From: Mesocentrotus franciscanus
Lineage: Eukaryota; Echinodermata; Echinoidea; Camarodonta; Strongylocentrotidae
Direction of reading: 5' to 3'
DNA length: 64,000 nt
Assembly (NCBI GenBank): GCA_037976565.1
Contig: CP137666.1
Coordinates: forward strand, 50,929,271-50,993,270
Part shown: piece after piece, positions 42,301 through 51,374 of the stretch
How positions within the stretch are numbered: position 1 is the first letter of the stretch
How the letters are laid out: every line of letters starts with the position of its first letter
Made by a program: the position numbers and the translations under genes
Notes under the pieces: generated by a model
The model's input: only the letters and a program-made list of their open reading frames with translations
Told to the model about the DNA's origin: nothing
Database searches by the model: none

Positions 42301-43870
42301 CATGTACTTATACCCACAGTCCCACACAAATACTTAAAATTTTGCACCAGAGTGGAGAGTGATTTAGCCCAGGAAAGCTCCAAAGAGCCTTGAAGAATCT
42401 TATTTTTCCATTTCCAATATGAAACCCATATGATCCACAAACAAAATGGTGCTTTTTAATCTGCCAATACATGTACAGTCAAACCTGTCTATACAGACCG
42501 CTCAAGGGAAACACAAAAAGCGGTCTTTATAGACAGGTTGTTCCAAGCGACCATCTTAAAAACTTATTAATTATGACAGAATACATTTACATGTACATAT
42601 TAATGCATCAATAACACATAAATGCTTCTTTAAACATCTTAAAAGAAAGTGAAATTTATATTTTTTATTAAAAAAAAAAAAAAAAAAAATTGTATTTTCT
42701 TGGTTGGTTAAAGGTGATGGAGATGATGCCTGTGTGATTTTATTTCTTTCCCACCTTTTTTTTATTCATTTTTTTTCTATATTTACTTCATATGCTTGTG
42801 AATTAACTGGTTGGTAAAAATGTGATTGTGATTGTGTATGTGTTTTTTTTGTTTGATTTGTTCATAATGTGAGAATTAGCTACGCTGGATCAACGCATTA
42901 CCGATACTATGACGGGAGGTCTCTCACAGTGCAGTGTTATGGGTTAAATTGACTTTGAAAAAGAGCTCCAGAAAGAAAGGTCCGACAGCCCCGAAAGTAG
43001 ATCATTAATTCTTCATGTTCTTTTTTCATTAGTTAGGGTAAAAATTCTTTTTTTTTAAATTATCATTTAATATGAAGGATAAATATTTTAATTATTGTAA
43101 AATTATTTGTATTTTATATTTTTATTCGGATTTATTTTCTTTAAAAAACATAATAACGAACAAGTTTAACTAGTAACTGTGAACGAGCCTGACATCACAT
43201 ATGAAACCCGGAAATAACATTGACCGCGTACTATCGCTAGCGCTAATTCCCCCGCGAATGAACGAACGACAATGTCATTGTTATTGTTTATGTATGTACC
43301 CTAAGTAGATAGCCATGAAAACGTCCCGTCGGTATTCCATTGATTGTTTGATGTTTTTCGAGTGACATTTCGTGATTGAATAGATGTTTTACTTAGCTAT
43401 GATATCCGCGGCGCCTGTGGCAGGAAGTGATCGCTAGGGGGTGGCCTTGCTTGTGTACATGCGTTTCTGTGTAACAACCATGGTTTTGTCCTTCACACAG
43501 TGGCTGAGAGCCAGCGATTGACTGCTGATAGCCCTGCCGCTGGTGCAGGCGGTCGTTGTGGCAACACTACGTCTTCCTTGAGGCATCAAATGGGCGGTTG
43601 CTGGTCGCGTGAGGCAGGTGGTCGTTATAGGTGGGTTAGTTAGTACATGAATTTTCTGCGGGGGAATTATTAGTGGTCATTATGGACAGTTGTACATACT
43701 TTGCCAAGTACATCATCTGAACATCTATTATTAACCAAATTTACAGACGCAACTGTCACGATTACTCACATTTTTGAAGCTTGTCCCTTGGTGACGTTAT
43801 GGTCCACCTTCCTGTTGAGTTCCTCCAGAGAGGAGCCGATGTAGAGTGCTTTCTTCAATGCTCCAGGCAT
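21396..43870 (-). CDS. USP8: Ubiquitin-specific protease 8 (USP8/UBPY), 18 coding exons
   Basis: Exons in transcript order (high to low): 43870-43770, 41286-41142, 40570-40485, 39868-39702, 38988-38829, 38504-38351, 37965-37824, 37231-36630, 36297-35607, 32208-32007, 31634-31556, 30897-30767, 29994-29778, 27627-27391, 27112-26970, 24885-24728, 24097-24009, 21449-21396 (TGA). All phases fit and total 3558 nt, or 1185 residues; human USP8 has 1118. Order: MIT/USP8-dimer domain (1-110, [12 protein letters not shown]), rhodanese-like domain (167-318, no catalytic Cys seen), three STAM SH3-binding motifs, coiled coil (about 500-575), WW domain (690-720), 14-3-3 motif RSFSSP (782-787), USP catalytic domain (844-1185). 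Triad: Cys857 in GNTCFMNS, His1138 in DGGHYTA, Asp1155/1156 in WYKYDDHEV; zinc-ribbon CLSC and CTHC are present. USP8 removes ubiquitin from endosomal receptors and ESCRT-0; the role here is inferred by homology. The start ATG has a good context (CCACCATGC) and matches the family N-terminus. Confidence 0.95.
22017..23217 (+). mobile_element. Minisatellite element, family C (helentron/pearl-like)
   Basis: It starts AACTAGA (22019), with ATCCCCTCGCAGGG at 22047-22060. About seven tandem units of roughly 150 bp follow, each with TGACCTTTGACCT (a variant in the first unit) and ATCGATCGGAAACCAGA. Then come seven GGAC repeats (23108-23140) and the terminal hairpin TATCCCCTCCGACTTCGTCG..GAGGGGATA (23182-23212). 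The 5' word ATCCCCTCGC is the exact complement of the outer hairpin arm. It lies in the last USP8 intron. Confidence 0.8.
23597..23716. repeat. CA microsatellite beside a small inverted-repeat element
   Basis: About 11 CA repeats (23597-23620) precede GTTAACGACCGTAAT (about 23627), which faces ATTACAGTCGTTAAC (ending about 23712). This gives an inverted-repeat element of roughly 85 bp. Confidence 0.7.
24009..24885 (-). CDS. USP8: USP8 exons 16-17, histidine box
   Basis: Exon 16 (24885-24728) ends [14 protein letters not shown], and exon 17 (24097-24009) opens with YTACC, then WYKYDDHEV. The intron falls inside the Tyr codon after the catalytic His1138. The final exon (21449-21396) adds [17 protein letters not shown] and the stop. 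Confidence 0.92.
25198..25260. repeat. Short GGGCCCTGTCT inverted-repeat element
   Basis: GGGCCCTGTCT and AGACGGGGCCC lie about 40 bp apart, enclosing GTTGCGATTGAAATCAAC. This looks like a minimal MITE in a USP8 intron. Confidence 0.55.
25384..26287 (+). mobile_element. Minisatellite element, family B copy 2
   Basis: It begins AACTAGATGGAAGTT and has a mutated CTGCGCG palindrome, then ATGATGCCTCCGCC. Five to six tandem units with TGACCTTTGACCT follow, then CGGACGGACAACCAG and the hairpin ATGCCTCCGGCTAC..GTAGCGGAGGCATAAAAA. It lies in the USP8 intron between exons 15 and 16. Confidence 0.85.
26306..26842 (+). mobile_element. TTAA-bordered MITE, family E copy 2
   Basis: It starts TTAAAGGTACTATGTCCC and ends GGGACATTGTATCTTTAA. 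The imperfect inverted ends both finish in TTAA. It lies 18 bp after family B copy 2. The family is also found at 17022 and 48938. Confidence 0.8.
27215..27302 (-). repeat. Fragment of dispersed repeat F
   Basis: TTGTATATCTAGCATTGAAG through AACAATGTCACCAAGTC is the reverse complement of 4850-4925, with few mismatches. Confidence 0.65.
28198..29757 (+). mobile_element. Minisatellite element, family B copy 3, interrupted
   Basis: The 5' end GATGTTCGACTGCACGCAG and the 3' hairpin GCCTCCGGCTAC..GTAGCGGAGGC are both present. Near the 3' end the TGAGCCCTGTGACC landmark recurs at 29135, 29277, 29421 and 29565 (142-144 bp period). A foreign segment (about 28604-29106) interrupts it. The end lies only 20 bp from the donor of USP8 exon 13. 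Confidence 0.85.
28604..29106 (+). repeat. Nested insertion with repeats of about 185 bp
   Basis: It begins GGACGGATCCAGCCGGCGGC, the hAT-MITE end seen at 440 and 48025. It contains two to three diverged copies of a segment around TACTAACACAATGG and AGCAGTGCATGATTACG at 28690, 28875 and 29055. It interrupts family B copy 3. Confidence 0.65.
30767..30897 (-). CDS. USP8: USP8 exon 12, catalytic cysteine box
   Basis: It encodes residues 844-887 beginning [18 protein letters not shown]. The nucleophile Cys857 is the codon at 30856-30858. It is followed by [15 protein letters not shown], the standard USP Cys-box continuation. Confidence 0.93.
32007..32208 (-). CDS. USP8: USP8 exon 10, 14-3-3 site and third STAM motif
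   Basis: Residues 750-817. KRSFSSPNI (781-789) is the counterpart of the vertebrate 14-3-3-binding motif RSYSSP; Ser785 corresponds to human Ser718 and Pro787 to Pro720. PSVDRSTKP (806-814) is the third SH3-binding motif. Confidence 0.85.
32357..33487 (+). mobile_element. Minisatellite element, family D (helentron/pearl-like)
   Basis: AACTAGA lies at 32359 and TATCCCGGCAGT at 32401-32412. About seven tandem units of roughly 110-130 bp follow, many with ATGACCTTTGACCCTATAAA. After a GCGGCGGCGGACGCGG tract (33413-33432) the terminal hairpin is CCCCACCGGCATACTGCCGGGGGAT (33456-33480; positions given because of length). The 5' word matches the outer hairpin arm as its complement with a 2-nt indel. 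It lies in a USP8 intron. Confidence 0.75.
33784..35549 (+). mobile_element. Minisatellite element, family B copy 4, with hAT-like insert
   Basis: The termini are intact: ACTAGATGGAACTTCGACTG, palindrome TTCGACTGCGCGCAGTCGAA at 33797-33816, ATGCCTCCGC at 33821, and the terminal hairpin with GTAGCGGAGGCATAAAAA. It is interrupted by an 844-bp element at 34314-35157 flanked by TAATGA. It lies in the USP8 intron between exons 9 and 10. Confidence 0.85.
34314..35157. mobile_element. hAT-like non-autonomous element, 844 bp
   Basis: The ends CAGAGATGCCAACC and GGTTGGCATCCCTG (14 bp, one mismatch) are flanked by TAATGA at 34308-34313 and 35158-35163. Uninterrupted family B copies carry a single TAATGA here, so the insertion point is well defined. 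The interior is GC-richer and contains an open frame (34500-34862, no recognised domain) and the YY1-like motif AAGATGGCGGC at about 34893. No transposase is seen. A 6-bp duplication is shorter than the usual hAT 8 bp, so the class is tentative. Confidence 0.7.
35607..36297 (-). CDS. USP8: USP8 exon 9, coiled coil and WW domain
   Basis: It encodes residues 520-749: a Lys/Glu-rich coiled coil (520-575), a Ser/Ala/Thr-rich low-complexity linker, and a WW domain at 690-720 with LPQGWEKRW, the aromatic core RYFYMDHNT and the second Trp in TQWHIP. The Trp-to-Trp spacing of 23 is canonical. Human USP8 has only a WW-like remnant here, without the second Trp. Confidence 0.85.
36630..37231 (-). CDS. 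USP8: USP8 exon 8, linker with two STAM SH3-binding motifs
   Basis: This long linker exon encodes residues 319-519 and is rich in Pro, Ser, Thr and Asn. PVVNRSVKP (379-387) and PAINRNLKP (452-460) both fit the consensus P-x-(V/I)-(D/N)-R-x-x-K-P recognised by STAM/Hbp SH3 domains. It ends in a charged coiled-coil start, [11 protein letters not shown], that continues in exon 9. Confidence 0.85.
37590..37702. repeat. Short repeat element with CTGTTTCATAAAAAT
   Basis: CTGTTTCATAAAAATGTTGC and CTGTTTCATAAAAATTTGCC occur 70 bp apart as direct repeats, with CTGCAGC/GCTGCAA words between them. It is probably a small decayed MITE in a USP8 intron. Confidence 0.4.
37824..38988 (-). CDS. USP8: USP8 exons 5-7, rhodanese-like domain
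   Basis: Three exons (38988-38829, 38504-38351, 37965-37824) encode residues 167-318. Recognisable parts are [26 protein letters not shown] and [18 protein letters not shown]. The position expected for the catalytic Cys is not Cys, as in vertebrate USP8, where this domain is an interaction module (it binds the E3 ligase NRDP1) rather than a sulfurtransferase. Confidence 0.85.
41447..42148. mobile_element. Long inverted repeat with mariner-like ends in USP8 intron 1
   Basis: Arms of about 225 bp (41447-41672 and 41926-42148) are near-identical reverse complements around a spacer of about 250 bp. Inside each arm the sequence TACAGTGTGAGTC followed by A-run and GTTTACACC resembles a Tc1/mariner terminus with TA. 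The symmetry extends about 45 bp further out on both sides, so one inverted-repeat element may sit within another. No transposase frame is seen. Confidence 0.8.
42476..42548. mobile_element. CCTGTCTATA-type MITE, family H
   Basis: ACAGTCAAACCTGTCTATAC and, inverted, GTCTTTATAGACAGGTTG enclose a GGGAAACAC core. It is the most compact copy of the family, in USP8 intron 1. Confidence 0.7.
43770..43870 (-). CDS. USP8: USP8 exon 1, start codon and N-terminus
   Basis: It encodes [20 protein letters not shown] and continues to QASK. Vertebrate USP8 begins similarly with a KELYLSSSL-type segment. The donor is GTGAGTAAT. The next exon is 2.5 kb away, across the longest USP8 intron except the one holding family B copy 4. 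Confidence 0.9.
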
Positions 43871-45969
43871 GGTGGAAGCCTTGCACAAGGATCAAAGCCT
43901 CACAGAAGAGTGCAATCAAATCAGTTTGGACTACCTGATCTTAGAATCTTGACTCACGGTTGAACTACATCTTATCAGCTTATCAATATCTGTGGTTTCA
44001 ATACAAGAAGATAGGAGCTTCGGTATTTTGGCATATTAAAATCACTACTTGATGAATATAAATAGCAGAATTTCTAGGCTCGTTCGAAAGTCAAACCCAA
44101 CACCAGCTACCTTTACAATCAACTATAAAATATCTGTATATTATTGCACATTATATTGATATATGCACACACAAGAAGAAAAGAGTCCAGAATACAGTGT
44201 ATATCCTCTTTGCTGGTTAGAGCCTCCTCTCACATTGAGTGGACAAATATTTGCATGGAACTGGGTTAAGACAAACTTTGACTTCAGGAGTTCCCGAATT
44301 TCCATGATTGAGATTTGGCTGTAAAAAAAATTCACATAGTCCTCTTGAGCATTCGATCAGTCGAAGTGAAACCAGAAACAACTTCATATTTAAATTGTGT
44401 TTAAGATATGTAGATTAAATTTGTTTTCCATCATTATTCCTGAGAGTCAACTGATTAGCAACTAAAATCTAGCATCCCACATCACAACATATCTCAGTGT
44501 TAAACTGCTCACTACAACAGCACATTCCGTACAAACATAAAGAGGTCCATACTTTTTATCACGTAAACCACATCCACATGCCATTTGAGTGAATACAAAA
44601 ACCCTGTCGTTCCTATCAATTTTTTATTTTTTAAAGAAACATTTCTGCCGGTTTGTTTACCAACACGGATTGTGTAAGGACAGGTTACTTATCTGGATAA
44701 CTGATTTCAAACAGTATGAAATTTGAAGAAGTTTACAAGCAATTTTTCATAAATGTTCAAAGACTTATGTTGGACAATATTTTAAAAGACAAATATTTAC
44801 AATTGTTAGTACTAGTTGATGCTTATTTTCAGAAAATCTAACAGCCAATGTGACAGCTGTACTTTTGTTAAGTGTACAGACACACAACCAACCCCTCGTT
44901 CTATGGTATACGCTTCGGCATTTGTGAGAATGGGTGATTTTGAAATTTGAATCCTTTTTTGTTAGGGTTTGTTTTGGCAGCTCTTTCAAGTAGGTGGTTG
45001 CATACAAAGTAAGCAGTAAGGCATGTAGACAGAAATAACCGTCTGGTATGGGTCATTCTTTAATAAAACTGACATTTGTTGACATTCCCCATACACAGAC
45101 GGTACCCCGTACGCCTCGCACCACGGGAGAGATTGAGCCAATTGTGACCCACTTTTTACCCCAAAACTTTCTCCCACGATTTTCTTTATTTAGATCTAAT
45201 TTTCTGATTTATAAATCAGACATAAAAATACTATGTATTTTTATTCTCCTATGTACAGTTCTCAAAGTTTTATTACGGTTCGAGATACTTTCAACTGGCA
45301 GCTGCAGAGATAATCATCTTAAGCAGGTTGATACAGACTTAGAAAATTTTAAGAGTCTCTTAAAGACACTTTTTTTTGAGGGCATAGAACTAGGGCCTTA
45401 AATTTATTTTTGTGATATGCACTATATAACTAGATCTAGACCTATGGTTTATTATTAATATTATTATGTGCACAATCCTGTCATAATTTGAAGCTAGTAC
45501 TAGTAGTAGTGACATTGTTGACACCACTCATTCCTTCAGCACACAGAGGCACAGGCACATGCACAGCCAGTCTGGAGACAGCTAGCTCGACAGGAATGGT
45601 CACCATCACCAGATCACTCATCAGCATCGCTTTGCCTTTCTTTGGCGTACCTCATACTCATTACTAGTCTGTGGTCATACATACCTACGTACCTGGCTTA
45701 TTCCACAAAATGCCCGTGATGCCATGTATTCAGTATTGTAATTAGAATTTAGACGATAGATCTAAGAAATTTTGCACTATTCTACATGTTCAAGGTGACA
45801 AACACAACTACAAAGGCAAGCTCAGCCTCAGAAGCCATACTACGTACTACTATTTAATACTGAATGTACTAGAGTAGAGAGTAGGCCCTAGAGTCTTGAT
45901 TGCTAGCTAGCTAGCTGCATAGGCTACAGTACACAGCACTGCAATTCAACAAGATGCTAGATGCAAGTA
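43871..45969 (-). other. USP8 upstream region, likely 5' UTR/intron
   Basis: No coding exon is seen. The sequence directly upstream of the USP8 ATG (up to about 43960) is probably 5' UTR. The frame at 45048-45401 ends in a LINE-like FKSLLKTLFF but is otherwise unsupported. Confidence 0.35.
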
Positions 45970-46012
45970 CTCACTCACGTCACTGCACTGGCGCGCGCGC
46001 ATTGGCTAGTCA
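45970..46012 (-). promoter_or_regulatory. Candidate USP8 promoter patch (CCAAT, CpG, CRE)
   Basis: On the minus strand the order is CCAAT, then GCGCGCGCGCC, then TGACGTGA, all within 40 bp. This is the only CpG-dense patch between the divergent genes and lies 2.1 kb upstream of the USP8 ATG. A promoter there would need a 5' UTR intron, which I could not confirm. Confidence 0.3.
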
Positions 46013-46376
46013 TGTCATTGCAATGTCATTTTTGACCCGATTGAAAATTTAGACTAACTAGGCCTAATCAATATTATTATCGTGAAATGTATCAGACATG
46101 GATCATTCGCAAACAGTCAATAAGACATTAAATATCGGCAACGAATTTAGGATGCATGTATTTCATTAATGCAGCGAACTTACCTAAATCTAACAGCGTA
46201 CAAATATGTAAGCATCGAATGTTGTTTCAACACACAGATCCGGAAACTTCGCCTAGCCGCAGTATACTAGTAGTTTTGTATACACAAAAGTACAAGGGTT
46301 ATCCGCGGCTGGCTAGCTATATGCAGGGCAAATGGGGGCGGGATCCGGAGAACATAACATAGCAGATTATATTCGT

Positions 46377-46749
46377 GTTTGGCCAACATGAGATTTTGTC
46401 CACTCAAATGGAGAAAGAAGGAAAAAAAAATCAAGCATGAATATGAAATGAATAAAGAAAAAGAAAGAATAACAGAAAGAAGGCGAATTGATAATGGGAA
46501 GAAAGATGAAAAGAGAAAGAAAAACAGAAAGAGAACAGAAATTTAGACAGGAAAAGAAATTGCAGAAAGAAAGTAGGCCTAAAAAGGATTGTGGATAGAA
46601 AAAATGGCTTTTTCTTTTCATCTTTCTTCTCATTATCAATTCGCCTTCTTTCTTTTATTCTTTCTTTTTCTTTATTAATTTCATTTATGCTTGATTTTTC
46701 TGTCCTTTCGTCTTAATTTTGAGTGGACAGAATCTCATGTTGGCCAAAG
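46377..46749. repeat. Inverted repeat with GA/TC-rich arms
   Basis: GTTTGGCCAACATGAGATTT (46377) faces AATCTCATGTTGGCCAAAG (ending 46749). The arms continue inward through purine-rich sequence to about 46515 and 46610. This is an intergenic foldback element. Confidence 0.75.
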
Positions 46750-47648
46750 ACGAAGTTATTGATGTCTGTGTAATATGCCATGTTATTAGATACATCAACA
46801 ATATGTTATCACTGATGCATGCCTTCATGATAATCATCATGATCGGCTTGAAGTCTAGGTTTAAGATGTTTGCAAAAGTTACATTAACGTAGCTAGAAAG
46901 GAGACCTCCAGATCCATGCAGGATGATCATGGAGACAGGATCATATGAGTGACGAAAGGGGGCCGAGTTGGGGTGACTGGTGAGGGGCCGGCGGGTTAGA
47001 AACTTTTGTGCGATTTTTTTTCTTCTAATTCCTGTGACTATTGAATTTAGATGAATTTATTTTATTTAAAAAATAACTTTAAAAATAACCAAAATGATAT
47101 GCAGCTACAATATGATAGTGCTTGTTTTTATATAAAGATTGCTCAAAATCAATGTATCATATTATATTTTCTACACTGAACTGAGGCCTACTTCTGACCG
47201 GCATCCCATCACCCTGGAGAATTCCTTAAGGACTAAGGCGTAACATTTTTGGTCGATGGATCCTGACGGGGAAAAAACAAATCAAATTCACATTGTTACG
47301 GACTGCAGGAAACATCGTGTGTGTACCGTGTGTCAGTAGTGTATTTCCATCCATATTTTAAAAGAAATTTAGGTAATATGCATTAATCACTGTCCATGGT
47401 ACAAAGAAAACAAAGAAGTAAAACAATAAAAAAAACAGATCCCTTTTGTTTTAGCACTTTTCGTGCTTCACTTGCTTCAAGTTCAAAATGAGTTTATAGT
47501 GACATTTTCGTTTCCTAATTTTTTACCTTCTGATTATAATAATCCTCATTACCAGGTACCTCGGAGAGTACCTATAAAGCCGTCGGTCCTCCGGTTGCTT
47601 ACTAACAAGATTTTATGCTTTCTTAGCAGTCAGGTATACTACTACTAC
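46750..47648. other. Intergenic, no gene seen
   Basis: AT-rich with no exon-like frames and no clear repeat structure recognised. Confidence 0.5.
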
Positions 47649-48025
47649 CAGTGGCGGATCCAGGGGGGGGGGCCCCTCCCCTAGAAAAAAAACAGGTAAA
47701 AACACCCTTTTTTTGAAAAAAAAAGAAGTTGGGCCCCTCCTGGTGCCCAAGGGGGTGGCAGTGGAAAAAATTAACCCTTCCCGTAGGGAAAAATTTTCGG
47801 GTGCCAAAAACAAATTTGTGCTCACTACTCCTGGCGCCCAAGGGGGGGTGGTGGAAAAAAAATTACCCTTCATTTTTTCAAAAAAATTTTTGGGTGCCAA
47901 AATTTTATTTTTTTTGCTCATTACCCCCACTGAGCGAAAAATCGACCGGCACGATTTTCAAATTTTCGCACGAAGTGGGCCCCTTTTTAGGCCCCCTCCC
48001 TTGCCGCCGGCTGGATCCGCCCCTG
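47649..48025. mobile_element. hAT-type MITE, second copy
   Basis: The ends CAGTGGCGGATCCAG and CTGGATCCGCCCCTG match those of the copy at 440-708, inverted. The 8-bp flanks ACTACTAC (47641-47648 and 48026-48033) are identical, although they sit in a CTA microsatellite, which weakens that evidence. The interior has poly-C/poly-A runs and no transposase. Confidence 0.75.
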
Positions 48026-48043
48026 ACTACTACTACTATACTA

Positions 48044-48081
<38 letters not shown>
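48026..48081. repeat. CTA microsatellite
   Basis: About 17 ACT/CTA triplets with two short interruptions directly follow the hAT MITE. Confidence 0.85.
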
Positions 48082-48937
48082 TTGTTTATCTCAATTTTCC
48101 CAAAGATTCTTGATGTACAGATTAATGAACAGTTCAACCACTTGGTTTTATAGTATAGGCTGCAACTTTAGGCCTATATTTCAAATAAATAAAATAAATA
48201 TCATATATCAGTAAGCCTCAGTTGTGAGGATTGAAGTCTGCAGTATGCTAGCGGCAGAGGTATCTGCTATGTGGTAAACTTGTTACTCAGGAGTCTCACC
48301 TCCCTGCTCAGGTATACTACCCTTTATTAAAAAATATAATAAAATTAGAGGCAAAATAGTGCGGCGGCTCTATTTGCTCCTCATTGAATGAACGCCTATC
48401 ATAATTTATATTAAACGTGTTCTTCCAAAACGACAGCGAACCACCCATCCGGAGAGAGAGAGAGAGAGAGAGAACGATCAAAGCATTCAATTCAATTTCG
48501 GTTTTATTGGAGAAAAAAGGACATGGAAAAAGTCTGAAGACTATATTTAATAATGTCATATTTACAGTAAAATACCCAAAAAAAATGAAATAAGGTTATA
48601 CAATTAATGTACATTGACATACAGTATAGTTCAACTTATAACTAAAACGAAGGAAGTGATTTCATGCATTAAAAAGATTACATTGAAATCGATTGAATAG
48701 ATTTAAAAATATTAATGCAGAGAAAAAGTAAATGATGTTCAAAAGGAACACGAAACCGATAGAGAGGAATATTGATCTATATGGATTATGACGCCCGGTG
48801 CAATGAATAAATTGCCCCAACCCAAACTTAGGCATAACTGTATGAGCGAGGGAGCAAAGCGACTTCGCAGAAGATTTTTTTTTTTCTGGCCACAATATCA
48901 AACAATAATTAGGGACCCCTTATATAATAGGGAGTAA

Positions 48938-49459
48938 TTAAAGGTACTATGTCCCATTTGCAGGCCAAACAAATGAAAGGGATAAATTCCAATGGCATTT
49001 GAAAGACAATACTAATTTAGAACTTCCCTAAAAAAAGGGGGCTTGAAAATGTCTTTAAGTGGGAAAATAACGACTATTAGTTGTCGAATCGACTTAGGAG
49101 CTATAGAGCCAGTAAGTAATGGTCTGATTTTTCAGACCATTGTACCGAATGGTCGTACGTTTTATGCTGCGCAAAGATTCAATCAGTTTAATTTTGGCCA
49201 TTACAAGTGAGTTATTGATGTAGACAATTGCTCATGTACCCTTTACAGCTCATTTTATGTATGTTATTACCAAAGTCAAAAGTCAAAAGTGTCTGACAGT
49301 GAAGTCTAGCAAGTAAACGGGTTTCCTTGCAGAATTTGAATATTAGCTAGGACACTGCTAACGTTTACATTTCACAGATAGGACATACATGACATATTCA
49401 TAATTCCTGCAAAGTTCTACAGAATGTGATGTTGTCTGCAAGAGGAACATATATCTTTA
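48938..49459 (+). mobile_element. TTAA-bordered MITE, family E copy 3
   Basis: It starts TTAAAGGTACTATGTCCC and is collinear with the copy at 26306-26842. The right end (ATATATCTTTAGAG) is decayed. It lies in the USP8/transporter intergenic region. Confidence 0.8.
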
Positions 49460-50563
49460 GAGCAACGATCAATAATTTCTTCCTTTTGTTTAACTAGGAG
49501 TCCTTTAAAAACGTTGTTTATCAGCTATATCCTAAAGGCCTGTTGGGTCCAAAATTACATGAGATCCTGAAATAACAGTATGCGAGGGAGCAAAGCAACC
49601 GAGCTTTAGAAAATGTTAAAAGCTCACTGAAAAAGCTATATTTACACTATGTACGTATTAGGGGCACATAATAATGTTTCTTCCTTTTCACACAATTCTC
49701 TAATTTCTCTCTTTTATCCCCCTCCTAGCTCTTGCGTCTTTTGTAGGCCGGTACTGCCTTCAACTCCCCATAGTTATGTCCCATAATGTCCGACACCCCC
49801 ATACGTCACTATAATGACCGTACGTGCTAATCACTGGCATATACTGATGGGGGGGGGGGCAAATAAAATTCAAATGGGGTTTATTTGTAATTCGATATCA
49901 GTAATTTACAAATGTTGCTGAAATGACATGATTTTCTGGGTTTTTCAGTTCTCACTTTTTTGTAAATTATACCTTTTTTTTCTGCATCCCCTCGGCCCCA
50001 TTATTGCTCATTACGCCACTGGTGATAATAAGGCCTATACGGTTAGGGTTAGGGTTGCAAATGTCTATTTTGTTTATAGCTTGAAGGTTAGAATTAGGGT
50101 TCAAGGGCGTAATGTCTGGTCCATAGTTGAATTTAGGAATTTGGAATAAAAAATTAATCGATGAGCTGCGTACCGTCGAATCCGACACGACACAATAATA
50201 TTTTTCCCCTCAGTTATTTTTAGTTGACTGTAAGACACCGTATAGAACCACGAACTTTCAACTTTTATTTGTCGTCGGCAATGAACAGATGAAATCTCAA
50301 TCATACACATCATCTAACTAGATTGCGAGGTAAATATGTAATTTGACAGTACTAGGTAATTGAATGGCATGTGAAGGTTGATGAGATTCATTTTATCAAT
50401 TCATGTTATAAAAGATTTGAAAGGCTTACAATATAATGTCAATTATTTCAACTCCAAATTGTTTAGTTCAGTCCCAGACTATTGAGTTACCGTGTTTTTG
50501 TTTGTTTGACTTTGATGTTACTGCTGCTGCTGTGTTGTTGTTAAATATTAATATTAAAAATTA
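49460..50563. other. Intergenic, no gene seen
   Basis: No exons. GGTTAGGGTTAGGGTT at 50041-50056 is a short telomere-like word, too short to indicate a fused telomere. Confidence 0.5.
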
Positions 50564-50782
50564 TTCTTCTTCTTCTTCTTCTTCTTCTTCTTCTTCTTCT
50601 TCTTCTTCTTCTTCTTCTTCTTCTTCTTCTTCTTCTTCTTCTTCTTCTTCTTCTTCTTCTTCTTCTTCTTCTTCTTCTTCTTCTTCTTCTTCTTCTTCTT
50701 CTTCTTCTTCTTCTTCTTCTTCTTCTTCTTCTTCTTCTTCTTCGTCTACTTCTTCTACTTCGTCTTCTTCTTCTTCTTCTTC
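50564..50782. repeat. TTC/GAA triplet repeat, 60 uninterrupted copies
   Basis: Exactly 180 bp of uninterrupted TTC (50564-50743) continue to 50782 with a few GTC and TAC interruptions. A further short TTC run lies at 50888-50913. The resulting poly-Ser frame is an artefact. It lies 0.6 kb upstream of the transporter start codon. Confidence 0.97.
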
Positions 50783-51374
50783 AAGGGTTAGGGTTAAATT
50801 TTTTTTCTTCTGATTAAATATAATCTTTTTTCTTCTTCTTTATTTCTTTTTCTTTTATTCTCTTTGACTTATTTTCTCTTAATCTCTTCTTCTTCTTCTT
50901 CTTCTTCTTCTTCCGGTTAAGTACAGACCGCCGTTGGCGTATTATCGTACTTGTGCTTGAGTGCCCAGATGAATAGTGCAAGTAAAAATCTCACTACAAG
51001 TTGATGCTATGTGCGGCTAAAAAAAAATTCATTTTCTTATTCTCATGCCTTCCTTTTCATTCTTATTATGTTCTACTTCTTTCTCTTAAATTTTCATATT
51101 TTCTCTTCATTTCTGAAATGTTGTTTCTCTTTTTACCTTTTCTCCTAGCTACACTGCACTGACACCATCTTCTCCTTGTAAGAAGTCCAGGGGATCAGAG
51201 GTACATATGCCCTCTCAGTTTAAAACTACTGACTTCTTTAAAGTTTAGCTAAATGCATATTAAAGCTTGATTTTTTTGTCTGTCTTCTGACAAGGTTGAA
51301 CTGAGATATGACCAGCTCATGGCTCCTATTACCAGATAAGTTGACTTCATAGTAGTGTAACCAAGCAAGTCATC

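Noticed and set aside
45048..45401. 117-codon frame with a LINE-like C-terminus
   Set aside because: Only a short FKSLLKTLFF resemblance; no other reverse-transcriptase motif in any frame nearby.
47623..48214. Overlapping frames on both strands
   Set aside because: They are products of the homopolymer-rich hAT MITE and CTA repeat.
50041..50056. Telomere repeat TTAGGG
   Set aside because: Only two to three copies; similar degenerate TAACCC-like words at 15300-15390 and 55885-55960 show it is common background.
50436..50813. Open frame coding a long poly-serine protein
   Set aside because: It is only the translation of the TTC microsatellite and has no splice or promoter support.
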